DNA of 64,000 bases from NCBI GenBank assembly GCA_004297225.1, contig SCUI01000013.1, positions 431,982 through 495,981 of the forward strand. The letters are read 5' to 3'. Below are positions 22,386 to 30,815 of the stretch, one piece after another. The first letter of the stretch is position 1; every line of letters starts with the position of its first letter. The notes beneath the pieces are model-generated. The model was given only the letters and a program-made list of their open reading frames with translations, made no database searches and was not told where the DNA came from. This DNA comes from Lysobacteraceae bacterium (GTDB taxonomy: Bacteria > Pseudomonadota > Gammaproteobacteria > Xanthomonadales > Xanthomonadaceae). A program made the translations under genes and the position numbers.

Positions 22386-23912
22386 ATGCCCGAGATGACC
22401 TACTCCGCCTTCCCGTTGCTCAGCCTGGTGATCTGGCTGCCGATCATCGGCGGCGTCGCCTGCCTGCTGCTGGGCAACGCCCGGCCCCGGGCCGCCCGCT
22501 GGACCGCGCTGGCGTTCGCCGCGGCGACGCTGGTGGCGAGCGTGCCGTTGTTCACCGCCTTCGACTTCGGCCACGCCGGCATGCAATTCGTCGAGGACCT
22601 GGCTTGGGTCCCGGCCTACGACATCCGCTACCACCTGGGCGCGGACGGCATCTCGGTGGCGCTGATCGGCTTGACCACGCTGACCACGCTGCTGGTGCTG
22701 GTGGGCGCGTGGACCCCGATCCAGTCGCGGGTGAACCAGTACGTGGCCTCGATGCTGCTGCTCGAGGGCGTGATGATCGGGGTGTTCGCCGCGCGGGACG
22801 CGATGCTGTTCTACGTGTTCTTCGAGGCGATGCTGATCCCGATGTTCATCCTGATCGGCGTCTGGGGCGGCCCGCGCCGGGTCTACGCATCGCTCAAGTT
22901 CTTCCTCTACACCTTCCTCGGCTCGGTGTTCATGCTGGTCGGGCTGGTGTACCTGTACCTGAAGGGCGGCAGCTGGCAGCTGGACGACATGTACCTGTTG
23001 CCGCTGACCATGCGCGAACAGACCTGGCTGTTCTTCGCCTTCCTGATCTCGTTCGCGGTGAAGGTGCCGATGTTCCCGGTGCACACCTGGTTGCCGGACG
23101 CGCACGTCGAGGCGCCGACCGGCGGTTCGGTGATCCTGGCGGCGATCATGCTGAAGATCGGCGGCTACGGCTTCCTGCGCTTCAGCCTGCCGATCACCCC
23201 GGACGCGGGCCACGAGTTCGCCTGGCTGATCATCGCGCTGAGCCTGGTCGCGATCATCTACATCAGCCTGGTGGCGCTGGTGCAGTCGGACATGAAGAAA
23301 CTGATCGCGTATTCGTCGATCGCGCACATGGGCTTCGTCACCCTCGGCATCTTCATCGCCTTCGCGCTGGTGCGCGAATTCGGCAACATGGACGCCGCGC
23401 GCCTGGGCCTGCAGGGCGCGATGGTGCAGATGATCAGCCACGGCTTCATCTCCGGCGCGATGTTCTCCTGCGTGGGCGTGCTGTACGACCGCCTGCACAC
23501 GCGCAACATCAGCGATTACGGCGGCGTCGCCAACGTGATGCCGTGGTTCGCCGCGTTCTGGATCTTCTTCTCGATGGCCAATTCCGGCCTGCCGGGAACC
23601 TCGGGCTTCGTCGGCGAATTCATGGTCATCCTCGCCAGCTTCCAGCAGCACCCGCTGATCGCGTTCGCCGCTGCGACCACGCTGATCACCGGCGCGGCCT
23701 ACACGCTGTGGCTGGCCAAGCGGATCATCTGGGGCGACATCACCAACCCGAAGGTCGCCACCATGCAGGACATGGACAAGCGCGAGTGGATCGTGCTCGG
23801 CACGTTCGCCGCCGGCGTGCTGCTGGTGGGCCTGTGGCCGCGACCGCTGACCGACCTGATGGAGCCTTCCATCGCGCAACTGGCCGGCCAGCTGGCCGCC
23901 AGCAAGCTCTGA
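22386..23912 (+). CDS. nuoM: NADH-quinone oxidoreductase subunit M
   Basis: Antiporter-like membrane subunit of complex I, about 14 helices. The signature KVPMFPVHTWLPDAHVEAPT and the conserved glutamate in LLLEGVMIGVFAARD mark the proton channel. 508 aa. Start ATG at 22386; a second ATG at 22395 is possible. Confidence 0.96.
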   Translation: MPEMTYSAFPLLSLVIWLPIIGGVACLLLGNARPRAARWTALAFAAATLVASVPLFTAFDFGHAGMQFVEDLAWVPAYDIRYHLGADGISVALIGLTTLTTLLVLVGAWTPIQSRVNQYVASMLLLEGVMIGVFAARDAMLFYVFFEAMLIPMFILIGVWGGPRRVYASLKFFLYTFLGSVFMLVGLVYLYLKGGSWQLDDMYLLPLTMREQTWLFFAFLISFAVKVPMFPVHTWLPDAHVEAPTGGSVILAAIMLKIGGYGFLRFSLPITPDAGHEFAWLIIALSLVAIIYISLVALVQSDMKKLIAYSSIAHMGFVTLGIFIAFALVREFGNMDAARLGLQGAMVQMISHGFISGAMFSCVGVLYDRLHTRNISDYGGVANVMPWFAAFWIFFSMANSGLPGTSGFVGEFMVILASFQQHPLIAFAAATTLITGAAYTLWLAKRIIWGDITNPKVATMQDMDKREWIVLGTFAAGVLLVGLWPRPLTDLMEPSIAQLAGQLAASKL

Positions 23913-23924
23913 GGACGCATCCCG

Positions 23925-25385
23925 ATGCTGCAGACCACCGCCACCGCCGTTGCCTTCTCTTCCACCGACCTTCTGCCTCTGTTGCCGGAGCTGGTGCTTG
24001 CCGGCGGCGCGTTCGCGTTGCTGATGCTGGACCTGTTCGTGGACGACGCCCGCCGCGTCGCCACCTGGCTGCTGGGCATGGCCCTGCTGGTGGTGGTGGC
24101 GTGGATGTCGTTCGCCGGCATCGGCGGCCAGGGCACGGTGCTGGCCGGGATGTTCGTGCGCGACACCATGGCCGACGTGCTCAACGGCGGCGCCTGCCTG
24201 CTCAGCGCGGTGGCGCTGGTCTACGCCTGGCCGTTCCTGAAGGAGCGGGGGCTGCACAAGGGCGAGGTCGTGGTGCTGGTGCTGTTCGCCACGCTGGGGA
24301 TGATGCTGCTGATCTCCGCCGGCAGCCTGGTGATGGTGTACCTGGGCCTGGAGATGCTGGCGCTGTGCTCTTACGCGCTGGTCGCGATCGACCGCGACAA
24401 CCCACTCGCCTCCGAGGCGGCGATGAAGTACTTCGTGCTCGGCTCGCTGTCCTCGGGCCTGCTGCTGTTCGGCATGTCGCTGCTGTACGGCGCCACCGGG
24501 ACGCTCGACCTGGCTGCGTTGCGCGCGGCGGTGGAAGGCTCCGGCGAGACCAGCCTGCTGCTCACCGGCACGGTGTTCATGATCGCCGGCATCGCCTTCA
24601 AGTTCGGCGCCGCACCGTTCCACATGTGGGTGCCCGACACCTACCACGGCGCACCGACCCCGATCACGCTGTTCATCGGCACGGCGCCTGAACTGGCCTC
24701 GTTCGCGCTCGCCTACCGCCTGCTGGAAGCCGGCGTCGGCCCGCTGGACGAACAATGGCGGCTGCTGATCGCGCTGCTGGCCACCGCCTCGCTGGTGATC
24801 GGCAACCTCATCGCGCTGATGCAGGCCAACCTCAAGCGCATGCTCGCCTACTCGGCGGTCTCGCACATCGGCTTCGTGTTCCTGGGCCTGGCCGGTGGCG
24901 GCGCCGAGGGCTATGCGGCGGCGATGTTCTACATGATCAGCTACGCGATCATGTCGGCCGCGGCGTTCGGCGCGATCATCGTCCTGTCCGGCAAGGGCTA
25001 CGAAGCGGACACGCTCGACGACTTCAAGGGCCTCAACCAGCGCAGCCCGTGGCTGGCGGGGATGATGCTGTGCGCGATGTTCTCGCTCGCGGGCATCCCG
25101 CCGTTCCTGGGTTTCTGGGCCAAGCTCGCGGTGCTGCGCGCGGTCATCGAGGGCGGCATGCTGTGGCTGGCGATCGTCGGCATCGTCTGCGCCGTGATCG
25201 GCTGCTTCTACTACCTGCGCGTGGTCAAGGTGATGTACTTCGACGAGCCGCCGCGGGGCGTCCCCGAGCCGCGGCAGGACAAGCCGCTGCGCTGGATGCT
25301 CGGAGTCAATGCCATCGGCCTGGTGGTGCTGGGGCTGTTCTGGAACCCGATCATGGCGTGGTGCCAACTGGCCTTCCAGGCCTGA
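23925..25385 (+). CDS. nuoN: NADH-quinone oxidoreductase subunit N
   Basis: Antiporter-like membrane subunit and last gene of the nuo operon, 486 aa. Landmarks are YLGLEMLALCSYALV, FKFGAAPFHMWVPDTYHGAPT and LKRMLAYSAVSHIGF. The 3' end overlaps, tail to tail, the last 35 bases of the opposite-strand ABC transporter gene; no terminator hairpin is visible between the two convergent operons. Confidence 0.96.
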   Translation: MLQTTATAVAFSSTDLLPLLPELVLAGGAFALLMLDLFVDDARRVATWLLGMALLVVVAWMSFAGIGGQGTVLAGMFVRDTMADVLNGGACLLSAVALVYAWPFLKERGLHKGEVVVLVLFATLGMMLLISAGSLVMVYLGLEMLALCSYALVAIDRDNPLASEAAMKYFVLGSLSSGLLLFGMSLLYGATGTLDLAALRAAVEGSGETSLLLTGTVFMIAGIAFKFGAAPFHMWVPDTYHGAPTPITLFIGTAPELASFALAYRLLEAGVGPLDEQWRLLIALLATASLVIGNLIALMQANLKRMLAYSAVSHIGFVFLGLAGGGAEGYAAAMFYMISYAIMSAAAFGAIIVLSGKGYEADTLDDFKGLNQRSPWLAGMMLCAMFSLAGIPPFLGFWAKLAVLRAVIEGGMLWLAIVGIVCAVIGCFYYLRVVKVMYFDEPPRGVPEPRQDKPLRWMLGVNAIGLVVLGLFWNPIMAWCQLAFQA

Positions 25386-27078
25386 CACCGGCCAGCGCGC
25401 GGTCGTCGAGGACCAGGCACTGGTCCGCCAGCGCCGCGAGGCCACGGCGGTGCGACACCACCACCAGCACCGTCCGCGGCAGGCGCGCGCGCAGCGCGCC
25501 GAGGACTTCCCGTTCGGAGGCGGCGTCGAGTGCGCCAGTGGCCTCGTCGAGCATCGCCAGCGTCGGCTCCCGCAACAGCACCTGGGCCAGCAGCAGCCGT
25601 TGCAGCTCGCCGCCGGAGAGCCGGCTGGCGGAATCGTGCAGCGCGGTCTCCAGTCCCCGGGGGGATCGTTGCAGCCGCTTTGCGAGGCCGACATCGGCAA
25701 GTGCCTGCCATAGCGCGCCATCGTCCGCGCCTGGCGCCGCCCAATGCAGGCATTCGCGCACGTTCGCGTGCCATGGCCGCACCTGCTGGCTGACGTAGGC
25801 GCCCCTGGCGACCAGCGCGCGGTATTCGTCGAAGCCGATCGGCCGCCCCGCGACCTCGGCCTCGAACACGGCCGGCGTCGCCATCCCCGCCAGGATGTCC
25901 ACCAGGCAACTCTTGCCGATCCCCGAGTCGCCGCAGACCAGGGTCAGCTGGCCCGGAGCGAGCACGAGGTCGCGGACCTCCAGCGCGACGAGCGCGGGCG
26001 GCAGCCGCAGCCGGCGGATCCGCAACGTGCGCCGCGCGTCGGCGTCGGGATCGCCCGCGGCGATGGCATGGATCGGCGGTTCCGCATCCAGTGCCATGTA
26101 GCGATGCCACAGTTCCAGCGCGGGCAGGGCCGAACGCAGTTGCTGGATGCCCTGCCGGGTGGAGGCCAGGTAAGGCAGCAGCCGCCCGAGCAGCAGGCAG
26201 ACGGCGATCAGGGTGGCCTGGTCGATGCCGCTCCAGCGGTGGGCCACGACGAAGCCGCCGGCGATCGCGAGTGTCGCCAGCAGTTCCAGCAGCAGCCGCC
26301 CGTGCGCCGCGAGTTCCAGTTGCCGGCGATTGGCCCGCGCAAGGCGTTGCGCCACGCCCGCCCAGGATGCGTCATCCGCGTGCTGGCGTCCGAAGGAACG
26401 CACGTGGCGCAGGCGCCTGGGAAAGTCCTCGCCGCGCCAGAACAGCCGGGTCATGTCGGCGACGTATTCGCGGCTGCTGCGCGCCTGCTCGCGCCCGAAC
26501 AGGCGCGCGGCCATCCACCCGAACGCCGCGAACACCGGCAACGCCAGCAACAGCGGCGGCGCCACCCAGGCCGCGAACGCGAGCGTCACCACCGTGGTGA
26601 CGAACGCCACCAGCAATTGCAGCGCGGCGCTGAAGCCGTGGACGACGACCTCGACGTTGTAGGTGAGGACGTTGGCGATCTCCGCCGAGGTCGAGTCCGC
26701 GAGCGCGGCAAGCCGCGCGCCGGCCAGGCGCGAATGCACCTGGCTGCGCAACGCCATGCCGCGGTGCGCAGCCAGTCGCGCCCCCAGGCATGCTCCCGAC
26801 CAGCGCAACAGCGCGAACAGCGCCATCGCCGTCGCGAACAGCGCTGCATCGCCCTCGATGCTGCGTGGCGAGTCGAACAGGCCGTCGCCGAACGGCAGCG
26901 GCGCGCCAGGCTGGAACAGCGGCACCAGCAGCAGTGCCGCTAGGCTGCCGGTGGCCGCGGCGAGCAACGAGGCGAGGACGAAAACCGCGACCTGCAGGCG
27001 TTCGGCCCGCCCCAGCGTCGCCGCGAAGGCGCGCAGCGCCGCGCGGCGCCCGTCAGTCGAGCAACTGCCGGAGGACAT
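25351..27078 (-). CDS. ABC exporter half-transporter (membrane + ATPase domains)
   Basis: Fused ABC exporter of 575 aa, expected to work as a homodimer in the inner membrane. The N-terminal half has about six membrane helices; the ATPase has Walker A (GDSGIGKS, Lys389), signature LSGGE at 487-491, Walker B ending Asp511-Glu512 (MLDEAT) and switch His543 (VSHRR). No N-terminal C39 peptidase domain is present, so any peptide substrate would need another protease. The ATG at 27078 overlaps the HprK-like gene by 26 bases, so the two form one operon. Cargo unknown; a modified peptide or small molecule is plausible from context. Confidence 0.9.
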   Translation of the reverse strand: MSSGSCSTDGRRAALRAFAATLGRAERLQVAVFVLASLLAAATGSLAALLLVPLFQPGAPLPFGDGLFDSPRSIEGDAALFATAMALFALLRWSGACLGARLAAHRGMALRSQVHSRLAGARLAALADSTSAEIANVLTYNVEVVVHGFSAALQLLVAFVTTVVTLAFAAWVAPPLLLALPVFAAFGWMAARLFGREQARSSREYVADMTRLFWRGEDFPRRLRHVRSFGRQHADDASWAGVAQRLARANRRQLELAAHGRLLLELLATLAIAGGFVVAHRWSGIDQATLIAVCLLLGRLLPYLASTRQGIQQLRSALPALELWHRYMALDAEPPIHAIAAGDPDADARRTLRIRRLRLPPALVALEVRDLVLAPGQLTLVCGDSGIGKSCLVDILAGMATPAVFEAEVAGRPIGFDEYRALVARGAYVSQQVRPWHANVRECLHWAAPGADDGALWQALADVGLAKRLQRSPRGLETALHDSASRLSGGELQRLLLAQVLLREPTLAMLDEATGALDAASEREVLGALRARLPRTVLVVVSHRRGLAALADQCLVLDDRALAGVRPGRPVGTTP

Positions 27079-28072
27079 CGACGGAACTCGCCGGGTGATG
27101 GCCGCGATGGAGGACGTGGATTCCCGCCTGCATCACGCGACGCTGGAAGTCGCGCCAGCCCGGTTGCGACATCGCGTGGGCCTGGTCGAGTGCCAGGGCA
27201 GCGGCGGCTCCGGCGGCGTCGGCCCTTGCCAGGGTCGCCGCGGACCGCCCCGATGCACGGCCCGAAAGCAGCACCGTGCCGACCAGTTGCAGCGGCGCTG
27301 GCGCCAGCCGGACCGGGCGCGGGGCGGCCGCGAGCGCGACCTCGAACTTGCGCACGCCGCTGCGCCGCCGGATCACCGGCGCGCGCGAGATCCACGCGCG
27401 CGTCGCCGCGTCCACGCCGTCGAGCGCGTCGGCCTGCACGTGCAGGAAATTCGCCACGCCGGTGGCGAGCATGCATCCGGGGTGGACGAATACCGCGTCC
27501 TCCGCGAGGAGTTCCAGCCCCTGGAGCAGGCCGTGCAGCACCAGGGTCGACTTACCGGCGCCGCTGGCGCCGAGCACGAGGATGCCGCGACCAGCGCGGC
27601 CCAGGCAGGCCGCATGCAGCGGCACCAGGCCCTGGCAGCGCGCGGCAAGGACGAAGACGGCGAATTCGAGCAATTCATAGCGCAGGTGATAGGGCCGCTC
27701 GAGCATTGCGGCGGACGCCATCAGCCGGGCGCGGCGGCGGCGCGGCGACATCACCACGTGGTTGTGCTCGTCCAGGACGCCGTACATCGGCTCAGCGTCG
27801 AGCCGGGTGCGCACCGCGGGTGGTTCGCCGGCCCGCGCCGGCGCGCCGGCTCCCAGCCACATGCCGACTTCGATGCGGGGACCTCGCCACGGGAACCGGT
27901 GCGCAGGCAGGCCGCCGTACGCCGCGTCGACCTGGTCGAGCAGCGCGCGGCTGTTGCTGCGGAAGCGGAAGCGCGCGCCCATGACCTGCCGTTCCGTGGC
28001 CAGGTGCGATGCATGCAGCAGCGGGTTGGATGCGGCGGCGCCTGGGGCGGGGCAGGGCGTCGTGGCGATCAT
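27053..28072 (-). CDS. HPr kinase-related protein (HprK-like P-loop domain)
   Basis: A 339-residue protein with an HPr-kinase-like C-terminal domain: LVPLHAACLGRAGRGILVLG leads into the P-loop GASGAGKST (Lys174). It lacks the rest of classical HprK and resembles HprK-related kinases found beside nucleotidyltransferases of the NTP_transf_5 type in peptide-modification and PEP-CTERM/exosortase loci; that comparison is from memory. The frame is open to 28123, but the promoter-like element at 28079-28108 sits upstream of the ATG at 28072 and rules out a longer start if it is real. Divergent from the radical SAM operon; first gene of a two-gene operon with the exporter. Confidence 0.75.
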   Translation of the reverse strand: MIATTPCPAPGAAASNPLLHASHLATERQVMGARFRFRSNSRALLDQVDAAYGGLPAHRFPWRGPRIEVGMWLGAGAPARAGEPPAVRTRLDAEPMYGVLDEHNHVVMSPRRRRARLMASAAMLERPYHLRYELLEFAVFVLAARCQGLVPLHAACLGRAGRGILVLGASGAGKSTLVLHGLLQGLELLAEDAVFVHPGCMLATGVANFLHVQADALDGVDAATRAWISRAPVIRRRSGVRKFEVALAAAPRPVRLAPAPLQLVGTVLLSGRASGRSAATLARADAAGAAAALALDQAHAMSQPGWRDFQRRVMQAGIHVLHRGHHPASSVDVLRQLLD

Positions 28073-28078
28073 GGCGTG

Positions 28079-28108
28079 AGTGGGTGCGTCCCGGGCCCGG
28101 AAAGGTTG
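28079..28108 (-). promoter_or_regulatory. Putative ECF-type promoter for the HprK-like/ABC operon
   Basis: On the minus strand: -35-like CAACCT (complement of 28103-28108), a 17-base spacer, and -10-like ACCCACT (complement of 28079-28085). Only six bases separate the -10 from the ATG at 28072, so the mRNA would be nearly leaderless. Matches the elements before five other operons in the island. Confidence 0.75.
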
Positions 28109-28120
28109 CCGGTCCCGACG

Positions 28121-28150
28121 CAACCTATGGCCGCCCGGCGGGAACCTACC
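28121..28150 (+). promoter_or_regulatory. Putative ECF-type promoter for the radical SAM operon
   Basis: -35-like CAACCT at 28121-28126, 17-base spacer, -10-like ACCTACC at 28144-28150; six bases to the ATG at 28157. Back to back with the minus-strand element, the two -35 boxes form the inverted repeat AGGTTGC-N10-GCAACCT. Confidence 0.78.
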
Positions 28151-28156
28151 GCTGAC

Positions 28157-29605
28157 ATGGCGACGATCCAGCTAGCGCATTCCTATTTCCTGCGCTTCGA
28201 CCCGAAGCAATGGGAACGCGGAAAGCCATATCCGCCGCTGGCCACGTTGCAGGTCGCCGCGATGCTGCGCCGCATGGGCCACGAGGTGGCGCTGTTCGAT
28301 GCGATGCTGGCCGGCGGCACCGGGGAATTCGCGGCCAAGCTGCGTTGCCGGCCGCCGCCGGACCTCGTGCTCCTGTACGAGGACAACTTCAACTTCCTGA
28401 CCAAGATGTGCCTGGACCGGATGCGGGAAGCGGCCTGCAGGATGGTCGCGGACGCGCGCGCGACCGGCGCCCGCGTGCTCGTCGCCGGTTCCGACGCTTC
28501 CGACCGCCCGCAGGCGCTGCTCGCGGCCGGCGCGGACGCGGTGCTCACCGGCGAGGGCATCGGCGCACTGTGCGAACTGCTGGAACGGCTGCGGCAGGAG
28601 CCGGACATCGGGCGCGCCGATTGGGTGTCCGGAATCCACGGCGTCGTGTCGGCAGCGACGCCGGTACCGGAGCCGACGGGCGTGTCGCCACCCGATCCCC
28701 GGCTGTCGGGAGAGGCGGCGTGGGACCTGGTCGACATGGCCCGATACCGCCGCATGTGGCAGGAGCGCCACGGCTACTTCAGCCTCAACATGGTCGCCTC
28801 GCGCGGTTGCCCGTTCCGTTGCAGCTGGTGCGCCAAGCCGATCTGGGGCAACCACTACCGGCAACGCGCCGCCGCCGAAGTCGCCGCCGAGATGGCGTAC
28901 CTCAAGCAACGCTTCGGTCCCGACCACGTCTGGATGGCCGATGACATCTTCGGCTTCCGCGTCGACTGGCTCGCCGAATTCGCCCGGCACCTCGAGGCGC
29001 TGGACGCGCGCGTGCCATTCACCATCCAGATACGCGCCAACATGGTCAGCGAGCGGATGGCCGCCGCCCTGCGCGATGCCGGTTGCGTCGAGGCGTGGAT
29101 CGGCGCCGAAAGCGGCAGCCAGCGCGTGCTCGACGCGATGACCAAGGACACCACCATCGAGGAGCTGGTGGCGGCCCGCGAGCGGCTGGGAGCGAACGGG
29201 ATCCGGGTCGGCTTCTTCATCCAGCTCGGCTATCTCGGCGAGAACCTGGACGACCTGCTGGCGACCCGCGCACTGGTGGCGCGCGCCGCGCCGGACGAGA
29301 TCGGGGTCAGCGTTTCCTACCCGTTGCCCGGCACCCGCTTTTACGAGCAGGTAAAGGCGCGGATGGGCGGAAAGACCCACTGGGAGGACAGTGGCGACCT
29401 GGCGATGATGTTCCGCGGCGAACACGACTCGGCGTTCTACCGCGCCTTCCGCGACCTGTTGCACCAGCAGGTCGAGTTGCAGGCCCGGTGGAACGCATTG
29501 CTGGACGGCGAGCGGGAGCATCGCCAGCCGTCCGCGCAGGCCGGACCCGCGAGTCCGCGCCGCCACCCGGAGGTGCCCCTTGTTGCCGCCGCTCAGGACT
29601 GTTGA
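28157..29605 (+). CDS. Radical SAM protein with N-terminal B12-binding-like domain
   Basis: A 482-residue radical SAM enzyme of the B12-binding class architecture. Residues about 1-150 form a Rossmann-like cobalamin-binding-type domain (MGHEVALFDAMLAGG, ARVLVAGSDASDRP), but the usual DxHxxG cobalt-ligand motif is not evident. The 4Fe-4S cluster motif is Cys218-x3-Cys222-x2-Cys225 (RGCPFRCSWC), followed by a TIM-barrel core (WMADDIFGF, IGAESGSQRVLDAMTK). Reaction unknown; relatives methylate, rearrange or cyclise. The ATG at 28157 is fixed by the promoter element just upstream. The last 26 bases overlap the nucleotidyltransferase gene. Confidence 0.88.
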   Translation: MATIQLAHSYFLRFDPKQWERGKPYPPLATLQVAAMLRRMGHEVALFDAMLAGGTGEFAAKLRCRPPPDLVLLYEDNFNFLTKMCLDRMREAACRMVADARATGARVLVAGSDASDRPQALLAAGADAVLTGEGIGALCELLERLRQEPDIGRADWVSGIHGVVSAATPVPEPTGVSPPDPRLSGEAAWDLVDMARYRRMWQERHGYFSLNMVASRGCPFRCSWCAKPIWGNHYRQRAAAEVAAEMAYLKQRFGPDHVWMADDIFGFRVDWLAEFARHLEALDARVPFTIQIRANMVSERMAAALRDAGCVEAWIGAESGSQRVLDAMTKDTTIEELVAARERLGANGIRVGFFIQLGYLGENLDDLLATRALVARAAPDEIGVSVSYPLPGTRFYEQVKARMGGKTHWEDSGDLAMMFRGEHDSAFYRAFRDLLHQQVELQARWNALLDGEREHRQPSAQAGPASPRRHPEVPLVAAAQDC

Positions 29606-30797
29606 AGCCGGCTTGCGGCGGGTGACCGAGGCGCTGGCCGCGGAGCTGGCGCAACCGGGCACGCCGACGCCGCGCTGGAACCCGGTGGAGTGGAGGCTGG
29701 CTTCGGCAGCGGCCGTCGCCCACGGCGTATCGCCGCTGCTCGACCGCAGCTGCCGCTGGCAACACCTGGCCTGGCAACGCTTCCTCCGCGACCAGCGCGT
29801 GCAGGTCGAGCACCGCCAGCGGCGCATTGCGGCCTTGCTCGGGTCGATCGACGGAGAGGCGCGGGCGGCCGGTTTCCCGGTGGTGCCGTTGAAGGGCTCG
29901 GCACTGCATGCGGCCGGCTTGTACGCGCCCGGCGACCGGCCGATGGCGGACATCGACCTGCTGGTCCACGAGGCCGATTCCGCTCCGGCGATCGGGATGC
30001 TGCAGGCGCTGGGCTATGTCGAGTCGTACGCGCAATGGAAGCACCGCGTGTTCAAGCCGGTCGGTTCCAGCCCGCTCGCGAGCCTGGGCGAGCATCGCGA
30101 CACGCCGGTGACGATCGAGCTGCACGTGCGCATCCAGGAACGGCTGCCGGTGCGCACGGTCGACATCACCGAACAGGTCATGCCGCGGGACGCGGCTCCC
30201 GGGACCAACGACTACGCGTCGCTCGCCGCGCTGATGGGCCACCTGCTGCTGCATGCAGCCGGCGGCATCTGCGGTCGCAACCTGCGGCTGATGCACCTGC
30301 ACGACATCGCGCTGCTGTCGCGGCAGATGCGACCCGCCGACTGGGACGCGCTGTGCGCCTGGCACGATGGCGCCGCGCCGTGGTGGGCCCTGCCGCCACT
30401 GCGCCTGGCCGAACGCTATTACGGCGGCGCGGTTCCGCCGGCGTTGCTGCACAGGTTGGCGCGGAAATGCCCGCTGCTGCTGCGCGCGCTGTCGCGGCGG
30501 CAGGACATGACCCGGGTGTCGTGTTCAGGCCTGTGGCTGCAGCCACTCGCCGGGCTGGAATGGGCACGTTCCACCGGCGACGCCGGCGCCTATCTGCGCG
30601 AACGCATCCGCCCCTCGCGCGAAACCGTGCGCGAACGCGAAGACATGCTGCGCACGCAATTGTGGCTGCAGGGCCAGGACTGGGTGCGGATGAGCCATCG
30701 CCGACGGGTCCTGCGCTGGCTGGCGCGGCCCGTACCGCGGATGGACACGTTGTACGTGGTACGCGCGGCCATGGAGTCGCGGGCACTGGCCTCCTGA
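29580..30797 (+). CDS. Nucleotidyltransferase-fold protein, NTP_transf_5-like
   Basis: A 405-residue protein resembling the uncharacterised nucleotidyltransferase family PF14907. The core motif is VPLKGSALHAAGLY (Lys105) followed by RPMADIDLLV with the Asp124-x-Asp126 pair expected to bind metal. Such proteins often neighbour HprK-related kinases and peptide chaperones, which fits the divergent gene across the promoter. Start TTG at 29580 (or 29583) is supported by GGAGGT at about 29569-29574 and overlaps the radical SAM stop by 26 bases. Possibly transfers a nucleotide to a peptide or protein partner; substrate unknown. Confidence 0.78.
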   Translation: MLPPLRTVEAGLRRVTEALAAELAQPGTPTPRWNPVEWRLASAAAVAHGVSPLLDRSCRWQHLAWQRFLRDQRVQVEHRQRRIAALLGSIDGEARAAGFPVVPLKGSALHAAGLYAPGDRPMADIDLLVHEADSAPAIGMLQALGYVESYAQWKHRVFKPVGSSPLASLGEHRDTPVTIELHVRIQERLPVRTVDITEQVMPRDAAPGTNDYASLAALMGHLLLHAAGGICGRNLRLMHLHDIALLSRQMRPADWDALCAWHDGAAPWWALPPLRLAERYYGGAVPPALLHRLARKCPLLLRALSRRQDMTRVSCSGLWLQPLAGLEWARSTGDAGAYLRERIRPSRETVREREDMLRTQLWLQGQDWVRMSHRRRVLRWLARPVPRMDTLYVVRAAMESRALAS

Positions 30798-30815
30798 CCC
30801 GTCGCCGGAGCGCGC

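Noticed and set aside
22368..25721. 1117-codon minus-strand open frame across nuoM and nuoN
   Set aside because: Composition is His/Gln/Arg-rich nonsense complementary to membrane-protein codons; no start context or family resemblance.
28073..28123. 17-codon upstream extension of the HprK-like gene
   Set aside because: It would overlap the promoter-like element at 28079-28108 and has no ribosome site.
28103..28126. Palindrome AGGTTGC/GCAACCT as a repressor operator
   Set aside because: Better explained as two divergent -35 boxes, since single-direction operons carry only one arm.
30270..30300. CAACCT inside the nucleotidyltransferase gene as an extra promoter
   Set aside because: The following ACCT lies at the wrong distance (about 11 bases) and within coding sequence.
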